Shown here one piece after another: positions 1-5,196 of a stretch of 5,196 nucleotides of DNA (position 1 is the stretch's first letter; the number at the start of each line of letters is the position of its first letter). A program made the translations under genes and the position numbers. The notes under the pieces were generated by a model that worked only from the letters and a program-made list of their open reading frames with translations, searched no databases and was not told the origin of the DNA. Source of the stretch: an uncultured Desulfobulbaceae bacterium (lineage in GTDB: Bacteria; Desulfobacterota; Desulfobulbia; Desulfobulbales; Desulfobulbaceae); NCBI GenBank assembly GCA_945787305.1, contig CALZIH010000220.1, positions 1 to 5,196 on the forward strand, given 5' to 3'.

Positions 1-2
1 TG

Positions 3-60
3 TAGGCTGAAGGCTGTTAGCAAATGACTAAAAGAGGCAGCCCTAAAAGTCTTCAGTCTA
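3..60. repeat. 13-bp imperfect inverted repeat (long hairpin)
   Basis: Arm 3-15 (TAGGCTGAAGGCT) pairs with arm 48-60 (AGTCTTCAGTCTA). In RNA all 13 positions pair, two of them as G-U. The 32-base loop contains a smaller TTAG/CTAA stem (17-20/28-31). The left arm is itself two tandem copies of a GGCTGAA-like heptamer. This could be a palindromic intergenic repeat or the edge of a structured RNA. No T-tract follows directly, so it is not a classical terminator. Confidence 0.5.
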
Positions 61-124
61 AACGGCTTCTCCTTGATAGCCTTTTGTTATTACGGTGGAA
101 AGTTGCGGTGGTTTTCTCGGAGTC

Positions 125-162
125 TACGCTTACCTGTTATTTATGACAGGAGTTCAGGCGTA
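125..162. repeat. Nested two-stem hairpin
   Basis: An outer stem TACGC (125-129) / GCGTA (158-162) encloses an inner stem CCTGT (133-137) / ACAGG (146-150) with an 8-base loop. Both stems are perfect but only 5 bp each, so chance pairing is possible. Function unknown. Confidence 0.3.
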
Positions 163-318
163 AGGCACTAATAGTCTCGACTTCCAGTTGCTTTGTTTTG
201 ATGAAAACCAGAAGTGGCAGTAGCTGGGATGGTTTTTATTGCTGTACAGGTGGAGCTTTTTGTTGCCTGCAGGTATACGGGAGCCGTTTCGGTTTCATGT
301 GTCGATTCATTGACTCTC

Positions 319-350
319 TTGACAGATATGGTTATCTTTAAATGAATATT
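319..350 (+). promoter_or_regulatory. Possible promoter with an internal palindrome, upstream of the PilZ gene
   Basis: A perfect TTGACA hexamer lies at 319-324. No good -10 box sits at 17 bp: ATGAAT at 342-347 matches three of six consensus positions, and AATATT at 345-350 matches four but at a 20-bp spacing. A small palindrome, AGATA-tggt-TATCT (324-337), falls in the would-be spacer, where a repressor or activator could bind. The predicted leader to the start codon would be about 120 nt. The -35 match is good; the rest is weak. Confidence 0.3.
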
Positions 351-477
351 GTAATTTTTTTTGTAACGGCTCGATCTCTAACATGTTTTTCTTTGTTTGT
401 TTTTTGGTATGGAAATGGCAATACAGTTTGCTAAATATGCTATTGTAAATGAACAACTTAATAAGGATGGGGGTACC

Positions 478-756
478 ATGGATAACAGAGAGCGCCGGGA
501 ATGTAAAAGATTTACCTTAAATCATCCTGTTACAATAGGGACAAGTGAGTCCAATGGCCATCTTGCGGAAATTGTTGATGCCGGTGTGCAAGGGATGCGT
601 GTACGAATGACCAATCAGTCTGGTTTTAGGGTTGGCCATGATGTGGATGTTTCCTGTACTCCTCAGCAGGATCAGGCAGAAACCATCAAACTTCGCTGTC
701 GAGTTGCCTGGGAGGATGCCGAGAATCTGGAGGTTGGCCTGAGTTACCTGCACTAA
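478..756 (+). CDS. Small single-domain PilZ protein (probable c-di-GMP sensor)
   Basis: This is a 92-residue cytoplasmic protein made almost entirely of one PilZ domain. PilZ domains bind the second messenger c-di-GMP and relay it to motility, exopolysaccharide or secretion partners. The first binding motif, RxxxR, is visible as R7-E-C-K-R11 near the N-terminus. The second, normally (D/N)xSxxG, reads D-A-G-V-Q-G around residues 36-41, so the serine is a glycine. The C-terminal part (CRVAWEDAENLEVGLSYL) is the usual closing beta-strand signature, with W followed by a hydrophobic-G-L strand. I chose the ATG at 478 because AAGGA (463-467) precedes it and the PilZ motif begins at once. A TTG at 397 would add 27 residues unlike the family. 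No neighbouring gene names its partner. Family assignment is firm; actual ligand binding is inferred. Confidence 0.85.
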   Translation: MDNRERRECKRFTLNHPVTIGTSESNGHLAEIVDAGVQGMRVRMTNQSGFRVGHDVDVSCTPQQDQAETIKLRCRVAWEDAENLEVGLSYLH

Positions 757-954
757 GCCCGGACGGATTCTAGCCGCTACATATTGGCTATCTTAACCGT
801 TTGAGAATCTGGTCGAGGGGGAAATGTGTATTTTGTTGTCAGGGGGAGGGCTGGAGGATCCGCTCTAGCTTGTCGTGTTCTATGCAGAAGTCAGTGGATC
901 TGCGTTCCTGCTTTTTATAATCCTTGGTGATTTCCTGAGGGCCTGTTTGATATT
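757..954 (+). other. Intergenic gap between the PilZ and protease genes
   Basis: No gene of normal size is visible. Just after the PilZ stop is a nested hairpin: outer arms GATTC (766-770) / GAATC (805-809), inner arms TAGCC (771-775) / GGCTA (786-790). It lacks a following T-run, so it is not a textbook terminator. The decamer GAGAATCTGG occurs twice, at 721-730 inside the PilZ gene and at 803-812 here. A G-rich stretch runs from about 815 to 856. A 14-codon reading frame (824-868) follows GAGGGGG but is too short to call. Confidence 0.5.
916..921 (+). promoter_or_regulatory. Candidate -10 box (TATAAT) for the protease cluster
   Basis: A perfect TATAAT hexamer at 916-921 lies 33 bases before the GTG start of the protease gene, which would give a leader of roughly 25-28 nt. 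The expected -35 region (about 892-899, CAGTGGAT) is a poor match to TTGACA, so the promoter may be weak or need an activator. It is the best promoter candidate for the coupled three-gene cluster. Confidence 0.4.
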
Positions 955-2190
955 GTGAATTTTTATCTTTTTTTGATCCTTTCTATCCTTATTCTCGGGT
1001 ATCTTCTGGACCTAGCTGTCTCCCTGTTGACCCTGCGCTCACTGGACCCTAATTTGCCAGAAGAGTTTATGGGGATGTATGATGTTGATGAATATCGTCG
1101 TTCCCAACAATATACCAGAGCCAGTACACGTTTTTCCCTGCTGCAGGATTCACTTATGCTGCCCTTGACTATAGGGTTTATAGTGATGGGCGGGTTCAAC
1201 ATTCTCGATCAGTGGGCCAGGGATTTTGGTTTTTCCGAGATACCAACAGGGCTTGTTTTTACAGGCGCACTGTTGCTTCTCAGTGCGTTGATCCATCTAC
1301 CCTTTTCCCTCTATTCCACCTTTGTCGTAGAAGGTCGTTTCGGTTTGAACCGAACTACGGTCAAGACCTTTATCCTTGATATTGTCAAGACTGTTTTCCT
1401 GGCAATTTTACTCGGCGGCCCGTTGCTGGCTCTGATTCTTTGGTTTTTTGAATGGGGCGGCAATGTGGCATGGCTGTATTGCTGGTTGGTGGTTGTGGTG
1501 TTTACGGTCATTATGCAGTTTCTTGCCCCGGTGATCATTATGCCGCTTTTTAACCGGTTTACCCCGCTTGCCGAAGGGCCGTTAAAACAGGCTATCACCG
1601 ATTATGCCCGGCAACAGAACTTTGCCATTCAGGGCATATACACCATGGATGGTTCCAAACGTTCCAGCCGACTCAATGCTTTTTTCACAGGGTTTGGCAA
1701 GTTTAGAAGAATTGTATTTTTTGACACCTTAATGGAAAAAATGACTGTCGAGGAACTTGTTGCCATTCTGGCGCATGAAATGGGGCATTTCAAAAACAAG
1801 CATATCCTGAAAATGATGGTCGCCGGCATTCTCCAAACCGGGCTGATGTTCTCTATCCTTGCCCTGTTTATCGAGAACCCCGATCTGTTTGCAGCCTTTG
1901 GCGTGGAGCACCTGTCTATCTATGCCAGCCTGGTCTTTTTTTCCTTTCTCTATGCACCCATTTCCATGTTGCTGTCGGTTGTGGGCAATGTCTTTTCCCG
2001 TAACTATGAATATCAAGCCGATGCCTATGCCATTTCGACCACGGGCATGGGACGGCAACTCATTGCCGGACTAAAAAAGCTCTGCCTTGCCAATCTTGCC
2101 AACTTGACCCCTCATCCGTTACAGGTATTTTTACAGTATAGTCATCCGCCGGTTTTGCAGCGGATTGAGGCGATTAAGGCTGAGCTATGA
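955..2190 (+). CDS. STE24-type CAAX-protease-like M48 membrane metallopeptidase
   Basis: This 411-residue protein has the full architecture of the STE24 branch of peptidase family M48: an N-terminal multi-span CAAX-protease region followed by a zinc protease domain. Hydrophobic segments lie near residues 2-22, 66-84, 100-122, 144-165, 172-196, 286-306 and 320-345, matching the seven-helix barrel known for Ste24. The catalytic HExxH is H274-E-M-G-H278, and the third zinc ligand is E352 in N-Y-E-Y-Q-A-D. The C-terminal SHPPVLQRI (residues 396-404) matches the conserved SHP...RI motif of the family. The start is GTG. GAGGG at 937-941 is a rather distant ribosome site, and the next in-frame ATG would delete the first helix. 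Eukaryotic relatives trim prenylated proteins; bacteria lack that pathway, so here membrane-protein quality control is the likelier role (inference). Its stop overlaps the next start by 4 nt (ATGA). Confidence 0.93.
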   Translation: MNFYLFLILSILILGYLLDLAVSLLTLRSLDPNLPEEFMGMYDVDEYRRSQQYTRASTRFSLLQDSLMLPLTIGFIVMGGFNILDQWARDFGFSEIPTGLVFTGALLLLSALIHLPFSLYSTFVVEGRFGLNRTTVKTFILDIVKTVFLAILLGGPLLALILWFFEWGGNVAWLYCWLVVVVFTVIMQFLAPVIIMPLFNRFTPLAEGPLKQAITDYARQQNFAIQGIYTMDGSKRSSRLNAFFTGFGKFRRIVFFDTLMEKMTVEELVAILAHEMGHFKNKHILKMMVAGILQTGLMFSILALFIENPDLFAAFGVEHLSIYASLVFFSFLYAPISMLLSVVGNVFSRNYEYQADAYAISTTGMGRQLIAGLKKLCLANLANLTPHPLQVFLQYSHPPVLQRIEAIKAEL

Positions 2191-2348
2191 CAACTCTGCC
2201 TGATCCTGAGGATAGCGAAAAGGCGTTTTGCTCTCTGTGCCGGCGGTTATTCGTTATAGACGAACTTGTCTGGAGCAGTAAGCAACAGGGGGTCGTCTGT
2301 CCGGATTGTCTGGCGGAAAACCAAAGTTGTGGCTGTGAAGATGTCTGA
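2187..2348 (+). CDS. 53-residue six-cysteine zinc-ribbon-like protein
   Basis: This very short gene is easily missed. It begins at the ATG of an ATGA overlap with the protease stop and ends at TGA 2346-2348, eight bases inside the following gene. The product is acidic and soluble. It has two CxxC knuckles, C15-S-L-C18 and C38-P-D-C41, separated by 19 residues, then a C48-G-C50 pair close to the C-terminus. This spacing is that of a treble-clef or zinc-ribbon fold, so it probably binds one Zn(II), with the last pair possibly contributing to a second site. I do not recognise a named family. Tight coupling on both sides and the cysteine pattern argue that it is a real gene rather than a chance frame. 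It may be an accessory factor for the next gene's metalloprotease, whose relatives often carry their own zinc ribbon (inference). Confidence 0.72.
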   Translation: MTTLPDPEDSEKAFCSLCRRLFVIDELVWSSKQQGVVCPDCLAENQSCGCEDV

Positions 2349-3480
2349 ACAATCGCCATACGATACGATTGACAGTGAACTCTATGCAGCCTGGCTGAAA
2401 CAGCTGCCTGCCGAGTTCGAGGATATCTGTTTTCAGTACCGAATTTGCCTGCAAGTGCCAATTTTTGAACTAACCCAGTCCCGAACCCAACTTGGCGCCT
2501 GGCACGAAACCTACCGGATTATCTCCATCAGTTGCTGGCTTATCCGTAACCATCCCTGGCAGACAACCCTACAGGTCCTGAAGCACGAGATGGCCCACCA
2601 GATTTGTTCGGAGTTGTTTTCTTCCGCCGGCAAAGGGCATGGATCGCTGTTTCAAAAAGCCTGTGATATGATTGGTTTGACAGGGTCGTTTTGTAGGGCT
2701 GCAGCGGACTGTGCTGCCGGTTTGGATGCAGCACCGGCTCCATCTGTTTCCCCAAGCACCGAGCAAGCTCGGAGGGTCTTGGCGAAAGTTGAGAAGTTAC
2801 TGGCACTGGCCGGCTCCGACAATGAGCATGAAGCCGCGTTGGCCATGCAGCGAGCCGGTGAATTACTCAGTCGCCATAATTTGGACTTGAGTGGAGCAAT
2901 GGTTGCGGATTACAGCCACCTGACTCTGAACACCCGTCGGCAACGTCTGCCAGGTTATCTGCGGATTGTTTGCTCCCTGTTGCAGAAATACTTTTTTGTT
3001 CGGGTTATCTGTGCTTCAATCTATGATCCACTACAAAATGCACGCTTACGAACCATTGAACTGTTTGGTCGGCCGGAGAATGTGGCCGTGGCTGAGCACT
3101 GTTATCATTTTCTCACCACCAAGCTCGCCTCACTCTGGAAGGAGAATCGACACCGTTTCCAGGAAAATCGCCAACAGGCACGGAACAGCTATTTTCAAGG
3201 GGTGATTATCGGGTTTTATGAAAAGCTTGAAACCGGTGAACAGACAGCCTCCCCAGAATCGAAAACGAAGAAAGAAAACACCCTTGAACTTCTAATAGCT
3301 GAAGATGCGAAATTACAGGCGTACGTAGCCAAGCATTACCCTCGACTTCGAAAAAAAGCGGGGCGGAAGGTTCGGCTTCATGCCGATGCCTATCGTGAGG
3401 CGGTTGCCACCGGTAAGGGGTTAATCCTGCACCGGGTGGTAACGGAAAGAAACCAGCGAGAACCACGCTTACTGACGTAG
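2341..3480 (+). CDS. SprT-like metalloprotease domain fused to DUF2786
   Basis: This is a 379-residue soluble protein with two recognisable modules. Residues about 20-112 form a SprT-like zinc protease domain: a LGAWHETYRIISIS strand region, HExxH as H82-E-M-A-H86, and a third ligand at H100 in GKGHGSLFQ, 14 residues on as in the SPRTN/SprT family. Residues about 143-182 match DUF2786 (KVEKLLALAGS...EAALAMQRAGELLSRHNLD). The tail (about 200-366) looks like the domain that commonly follows DUF2786, ending in YREAVATGKGLILHRVV. SprT-family members include the DNA-protein crosslink protease SPRTN, so a DNA-repair or phage-related role is possible but not shown. The ATG at 2341 is chosen because it gives an 8-nt overlap with the zinc-ribbon gene and the SprT fold starts soon after. 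GTG codons at 2329 and 2335 and a TTG at 2266 are possible but less likely. No strong ribosome site is visible, which fits translational coupling. Confidence 0.85.
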   Translation: MSEQSPYDTIDSELYAAWLKQLPAEFEDICFQYRICLQVPIFELTQSRTQLGAWHETYRIISISCWLIRNHPWQTTLQVLKHEMAHQICSELFSSAGKGHGSLFQKACDMIGLTGSFCRAAADCAAGLDAAPAPSVSPSTEQARRVLAKVEKLLALAGSDNEHEAALAMQRAGELLSRHNLDLSGAMVADYSHLTLNTRRQRLPGYLRIVCSLLQKYFFVRVICASIYDPLQNARLRTIELFGRPENVAVAEHCYHFLTTKLASLWKENRHRFQENRQQARNSYFQGVIIGFYEKLETGEQTASPESKTKKENTLELLIAEDAKLQAYVAKHYPRLRKKAGRKVRLHADAYREAVATGKGLILHRVVTERNQREPRLLT

Positions 3481-3489
3481 AGGGAGGGC

Positions 3490-4014
3490 TTAGTGGTTAA
3501 GATGCAGGGCAGGGTTCTTGAGTATTTCCCGGGCAATTTCTTTCGGAGAGCGAGCTGAGCATTCAATGCGGATATCGGCCCAACGTTTGTACAGGGGCTT
3601 GCGTGCATAAAATAAATCACGGAAGCTGCCTCCTGCCTCTGGGTTAATCAGACCCCTGGTGTTGAGGTTTCTTACCCGTTGTTCAAGGGTTTCCACCCCT
3701 ACCTCAAGAAGGATGAGTGGGCCGGATGCTTGCAGATGCTTCATCCCCCTCTCGCTATAAATGGCGCTGCCGCCGGTGGCGATGACATGGTTTTGTAAAT
3801 TAATTGACAGCAAAGTTTGCTCTTCCACCTGCTGAAACCGCTTGTGGCCTAGTTGGTTGATGTAGTCCTGAAGAGCCATACCGGTTCGCTCTATAATGAG
3901 CTCGTCGGTATCGATAAACTCTTTCCCCGATAACTCGGCAAGTAGAGAGCCAATGGTTGTCTTACCGGCTCCGGCCATTCCTATGAGGGTAATATTTGTA
4001 AATTTGTTCTGCAT
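3490..4014 (-). CDS. Shikimate-kinase-family P-loop kinase (atypical substrate site)
   Basis: This 174-residue cytoplasmic protein is the length and fold of shikimate kinase, which phosphorylates shikimate with ATP in the chorismate pathway. The Walker A loop is G12-M-A-G-A-G-K18-T-T. FIDTDELI supplies the conserved D35 and D37. R120 of the lid and R138 in RKPLY are present. Several shikimate-site positions differ from E. coli AroK. The FR motif reads F60-Q61, so the substrate-carboxylate arginine is missing. The GGG loop is G81-G82-S83, and the lid RPLL is RGLI. I chose the ATG at 4014 because the P-loop then sits at the usual distance from the N-terminus. A GTG at 4059 would add 15 residues with no ribosome site, although the site for 4014 is also poor (AAGGA is about 19 nt upstream). 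It is convergent with the SprT/DUF2786 gene, 9 nt away. Family is certain; true shikimate specificity is doubtful. Confidence 0.85.
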   Translation of the reverse strand: MQNKFTNITLIGMAGAGKTTIGSLLAELSGKEFIDTDELIIERTGMALQDYINQLGHKRFQQVEEQTLLSINLQNHVIATGGSAIYSERGMKHLQASGPLILLEVGVETLEQRVRNLNTRGLINPEAGGSFRDLFYARKPLYKRWADIRIECSARSPKEIAREILKNPALHLNH

Positions 4015-4080
4015 GGGAGAATTTATTGAATTTTCCTTGCCGTACGTGCAGAAATACACTACACATTATTAAATTCATTA

Positions 4081-4121
4081 GTGCTTATGCGCCTTATACA
4101 TGGAAAAGAGCGCTTGGGCAC
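4081..4121. promoter_or_regulatory. Imperfect inverted repeat in the divergent promoter region
   Basis: Between the kinase and the coiled-coil membrane gene, GTGC (4081-4084) and GCGC (4089-4092) are mirrored by GCGC (4110-4113) and GCAC (4118-4121), with equal 4-base gaps in each arm and a 17-base AT-rich centre. The symmetry and its place between two divergent genes suit an operator or a small hairpin. A second short hairpin, TGCC-ttcttc-GGCA, follows at 4141-4154. I see no convincing -35/-10 pair for either gene. Confidence 0.3.
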
Positions 4122-4168
4122 GATTTTATTTCCCGTTGTCTGCCTTCTTCGGCATTTCGGTCTGTTAT

Positions 4169-4174
4169 GGAGGA
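4169..4174 (+). promoter_or_regulatory. Strong ribosome binding site of the coiled-coil membrane gene
   Basis: GGAGGA sits 7 bases before the ATG at 4182, the best Shine-Dalgarno match in the window. It fixes the start of the downstream gene and suggests efficient translation. Confidence 0.8.
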
Positions 4175-4181
4175 ACGACCA

Positions 4182-5196
4182 ATGAAATCTAGTCTCCTGC
4201 GAATCCCCCTAATTTACTCCGCAACCCTGCTCGTACTCTTTTCTCTGTTGGTCTATTTTACTTTGACTTCTCCACATGGCACAATCTGGAGTTCTTTTGG
4301 ACTAATTTTTATCCTGATATTCCGTACGGCCCAGTTGGCTATCGGACTTGCCTTGGCATTTATTGTTTGTCTGGCGGTTTTGATCGCTATCTTTCTGGGT
4401 GCCGTTGCCCTTTTTGATGGGCCAACAGCTTCTCGTATGTATGAAGGATTACGACAGGCTGTCGTCTCCTGGCTTGTCCCTCTAACCGAAATGTGTAAAT
4501 CGGAAAAAGAGGGTGAATTACACGCGGGATTCCATGAGCTCGGGGATAAGCTGAAAATCGATTTTACGCAGATGATTGGTTCTACCCGACAGGAACTGGC
4601 GTCCGTACAGGTTGAGCTTGAAGCTAAAGTTCAGGCTTTGCAGGGGCGATTACGGGACGCTGAAGAAGCCGCTGGGGCAAAAGCATCTGTTGGACAATTT
4701 GAGTCTTTGAGTACGGAGTTGAGTACCGTCACGGAGAGCATGGCGGCTGGCGAAGGAGTTCTCAAAACCCTGCAGGATAAGGTTGAGAAGGCTATTAAAC
4801 AGGCTGATGACGTTGATGCGGCTCAAATTCTTGGTGATGTCCCGACTCGACTCGAAGCCCTGGAGCAGCAGAAGCCCCCTGCTCCGGTAAATCTGCAACC
4901 GGTTGAAAAGAAAATTGCCGCCCTCCAGGCTGAGGTGGAAACCCTGAAATCACACCTTGAACAGGTGCGAAGTGCAGAGGCTGCTGTTGTTGGGGGTGCC
5001 GCTCCACCCGTTGAAGATAAGAAGCCCGTTAAAAAAGAACCTGAGGTAGCTGAGGATGAGCACCGTCTGTTTAGCTATTTCAGTAAGAAGAAAGATAAAG
5101 ACAAGCTGGTTTCGTTGGTCGCCGATACCCTGAAAAAAGATATGACCTACGCCCAAGTGACAGACTACCTTGTTAAGAAGATGGGAGCGGAAGGTG
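4182..5196 (+). CDS. Membrane-anchored coiled-coil protein of unknown family (3' end outside window)
   Basis: This frame stays open for 338 codons to the window edge with no stop, so the gene is truncated here. The N-terminus (MKSSLLRIPL...) has a hydrophobic helix at about residues 8-28. A second, longer hydrophobic stretch at about 38-78 is interrupted by R48, which suggests an interfacial turn before a long transmembrane helix. After a loop, residues about 125-265 are rich in E, K, Q, A and L with heptad-like spacing (for example VQVELEAKVQALQGRL) and are probably coiled coil. A P/K/E-rich linker follows at about 272-295. The last segment (KLVSLVADTLKKDMTYAQVTDYLVKKM) looks like the start of a small helical domain. 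The start is fixed by GGAGGA at 4169-4174. I do not recognise the family. A structural, scaffold or envelope-organising role is plausible, but that is a guess from shape alone. It is divergent from the kinase gene, with 167 bp between starts. Confidence 0.85.
   Translation, partial: MKSSLLRIPLIYSATLLVLFSLLVYFTLTSPHGTIWSSFGLIFILIFRTAQLAIGLALAFIVCLAVLIAIFLGAVALFDGPTASRMYEGLRQAVVSWLVPLTEMCKSEKEGELHAGFHELGDKLKIDFTQMIGSTRQELASVQVELEAKVQALQGRLRDAEEAAGAKASVGQFESLSTELSTVTESMAAGEGVLKTLQDKVEKAIKQADDVDAAQILGDVPTRLEALEQQKPPAPVNLQPVEKKIAALQAEVETLKSHLEQVRSAEAAVVGGAAPPVEDKKPVKKEPEVAEDEHRLFSYFSKKKDKDKLVSLVADTLKKDMTYAQVTDYLVKKMGAEG

Larger units (their letters stand above)
1..477. other. Gene-free leader region upstream of the PilZ gene
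   Basis: I find no convincing coding region here on either strand. The only open frame at the left edge stops at 25-27 and shows nothing recognisable. The first 160 bases carry several inverted repeats (listed separately). A short GGCT/AGCC hairpin at 64-81 followed by TTTTGTT at 82-88 could be a weak terminator for a gene left of the window, but its 4-bp stem is poor evidence. An 8-bp perfect inverted repeat pairs 281-288 (GAGCCGTT) with 365-372 (AACGGCTC). From about 320 the sequence becomes AT-rich, with an 8-T run at 355-362, as expected of a promoter/leader. I compared it by eye with c-di-GMP, cobalamin, SRP, 6S and tmRNA consensus motifs and recognised none. Confidence 0.6.

Noticed and set aside
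266..273. CCTGCAGG 8-bp palindrome
   Set aside because: It is an isolated short palindrome with no partner or context; chance is sufficient.
60..300. Possible c-di-GMP riboswitch or other known structured RNA upstream of the PilZ gene
   Set aside because: I looked for the conserved cores of GEMM-type riboswitches and common small RNAs and saw none; only short unrelated stems are present.
397..477. 27-residue N-terminal extension of the PilZ protein from a TTG codon
   Set aside because: There is no ribosome site, the residues do not fit the family, and the ATG at 478 has AAGGA at a good distance with the RxxxR motif right after it.
824..868. 14-codon reading frame preceded by GAGGGGG, a possible leader peptide before the protease gene
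   Set aside because: It is too short and without a telling codon composition, and the G-rich stretch is too close to the ATG (about 2 nt) for a normal ribosome site.
1729..2058. 109-codon minus-strand frame inside the STE24 gene
   Set aside because: It is antisense to a well-conserved protease domain, and its translation shows no domain features; it is a shadow frame.
2266..2340. Longer start (TTG) for the SprT/DUF2786 protein
   Set aside because: It would overlap most of the zinc-ribbon gene in another frame, and the SprT fold needs none of these residues.
4650..5156. Three overlapping minus-strand frames opposite the coiled-coil gene
   Set aside because: The plus frame is open over the whole region with a strong ribosome site and coiled-coil composition; the minus frames overlap one another and look like shadows of it.

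Overview
The window comes from a bacterial chromosome of roughly balanced base composition, in a housekeeping or accessory neighbourhood. I see no mobile element, CRISPR array, tRNA or rRNA. The gene mix (a stand-alone PilZ protein, a bacterial STE24-type CAAX protease, a SprT-like/DUF2786 protein and an atypical shikimate-kinase-like protein) fits a Gram-negative sulfur- or iron-cycling lineage such as Desulfobacterota, perhaps Desulfobulbales. This placement is an impression from protein style, not a computed result.

Layout. Positions 1-477 hold no supported gene. They contain several inverted repeats, including a 13-bp stem at 3-15/48-60, and an AT-rich leader ahead of a small PilZ-domain protein (478-756, +). 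After a 198-bp gap with a nested hairpin and a clean TATAAT box comes a three-gene cluster on the + strand. It consists of a seven-span STE24/M48 zinc protease (955-2190), a 53-residue six-cysteine zinc-ribbon-like protein (2187-2348, a very short gene that is easily missed), and a SprT-like metalloprotease domain fused to DUF2786 (2341-3480). The stop and start codons interlock (4-nt and 8-nt overlaps), so the three are probably translated as a coupled unit. A shikimate-kinase-family P-loop kinase (3490-4014, -) lies convergent to the cluster, 9 nt away. Divergent from the kinase is a large membrane-anchored coiled-coil protein (4182 to beyond the window end) with a strong ribosome binding site.

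The most interesting points are three. First, the coupled set contains two different HExxH metalloproteases, one in the membrane and one soluble, plus a tiny separate zinc ribbon. Second, the kinase has lost several residues expected to hold shikimate, so its substrate is doubtful. Third, the large coiled-coil membrane protein is of a type I do not recognise. The PilZ protein suggests c-di-GMP signalling nearby but is not obviously linked to the other genes.
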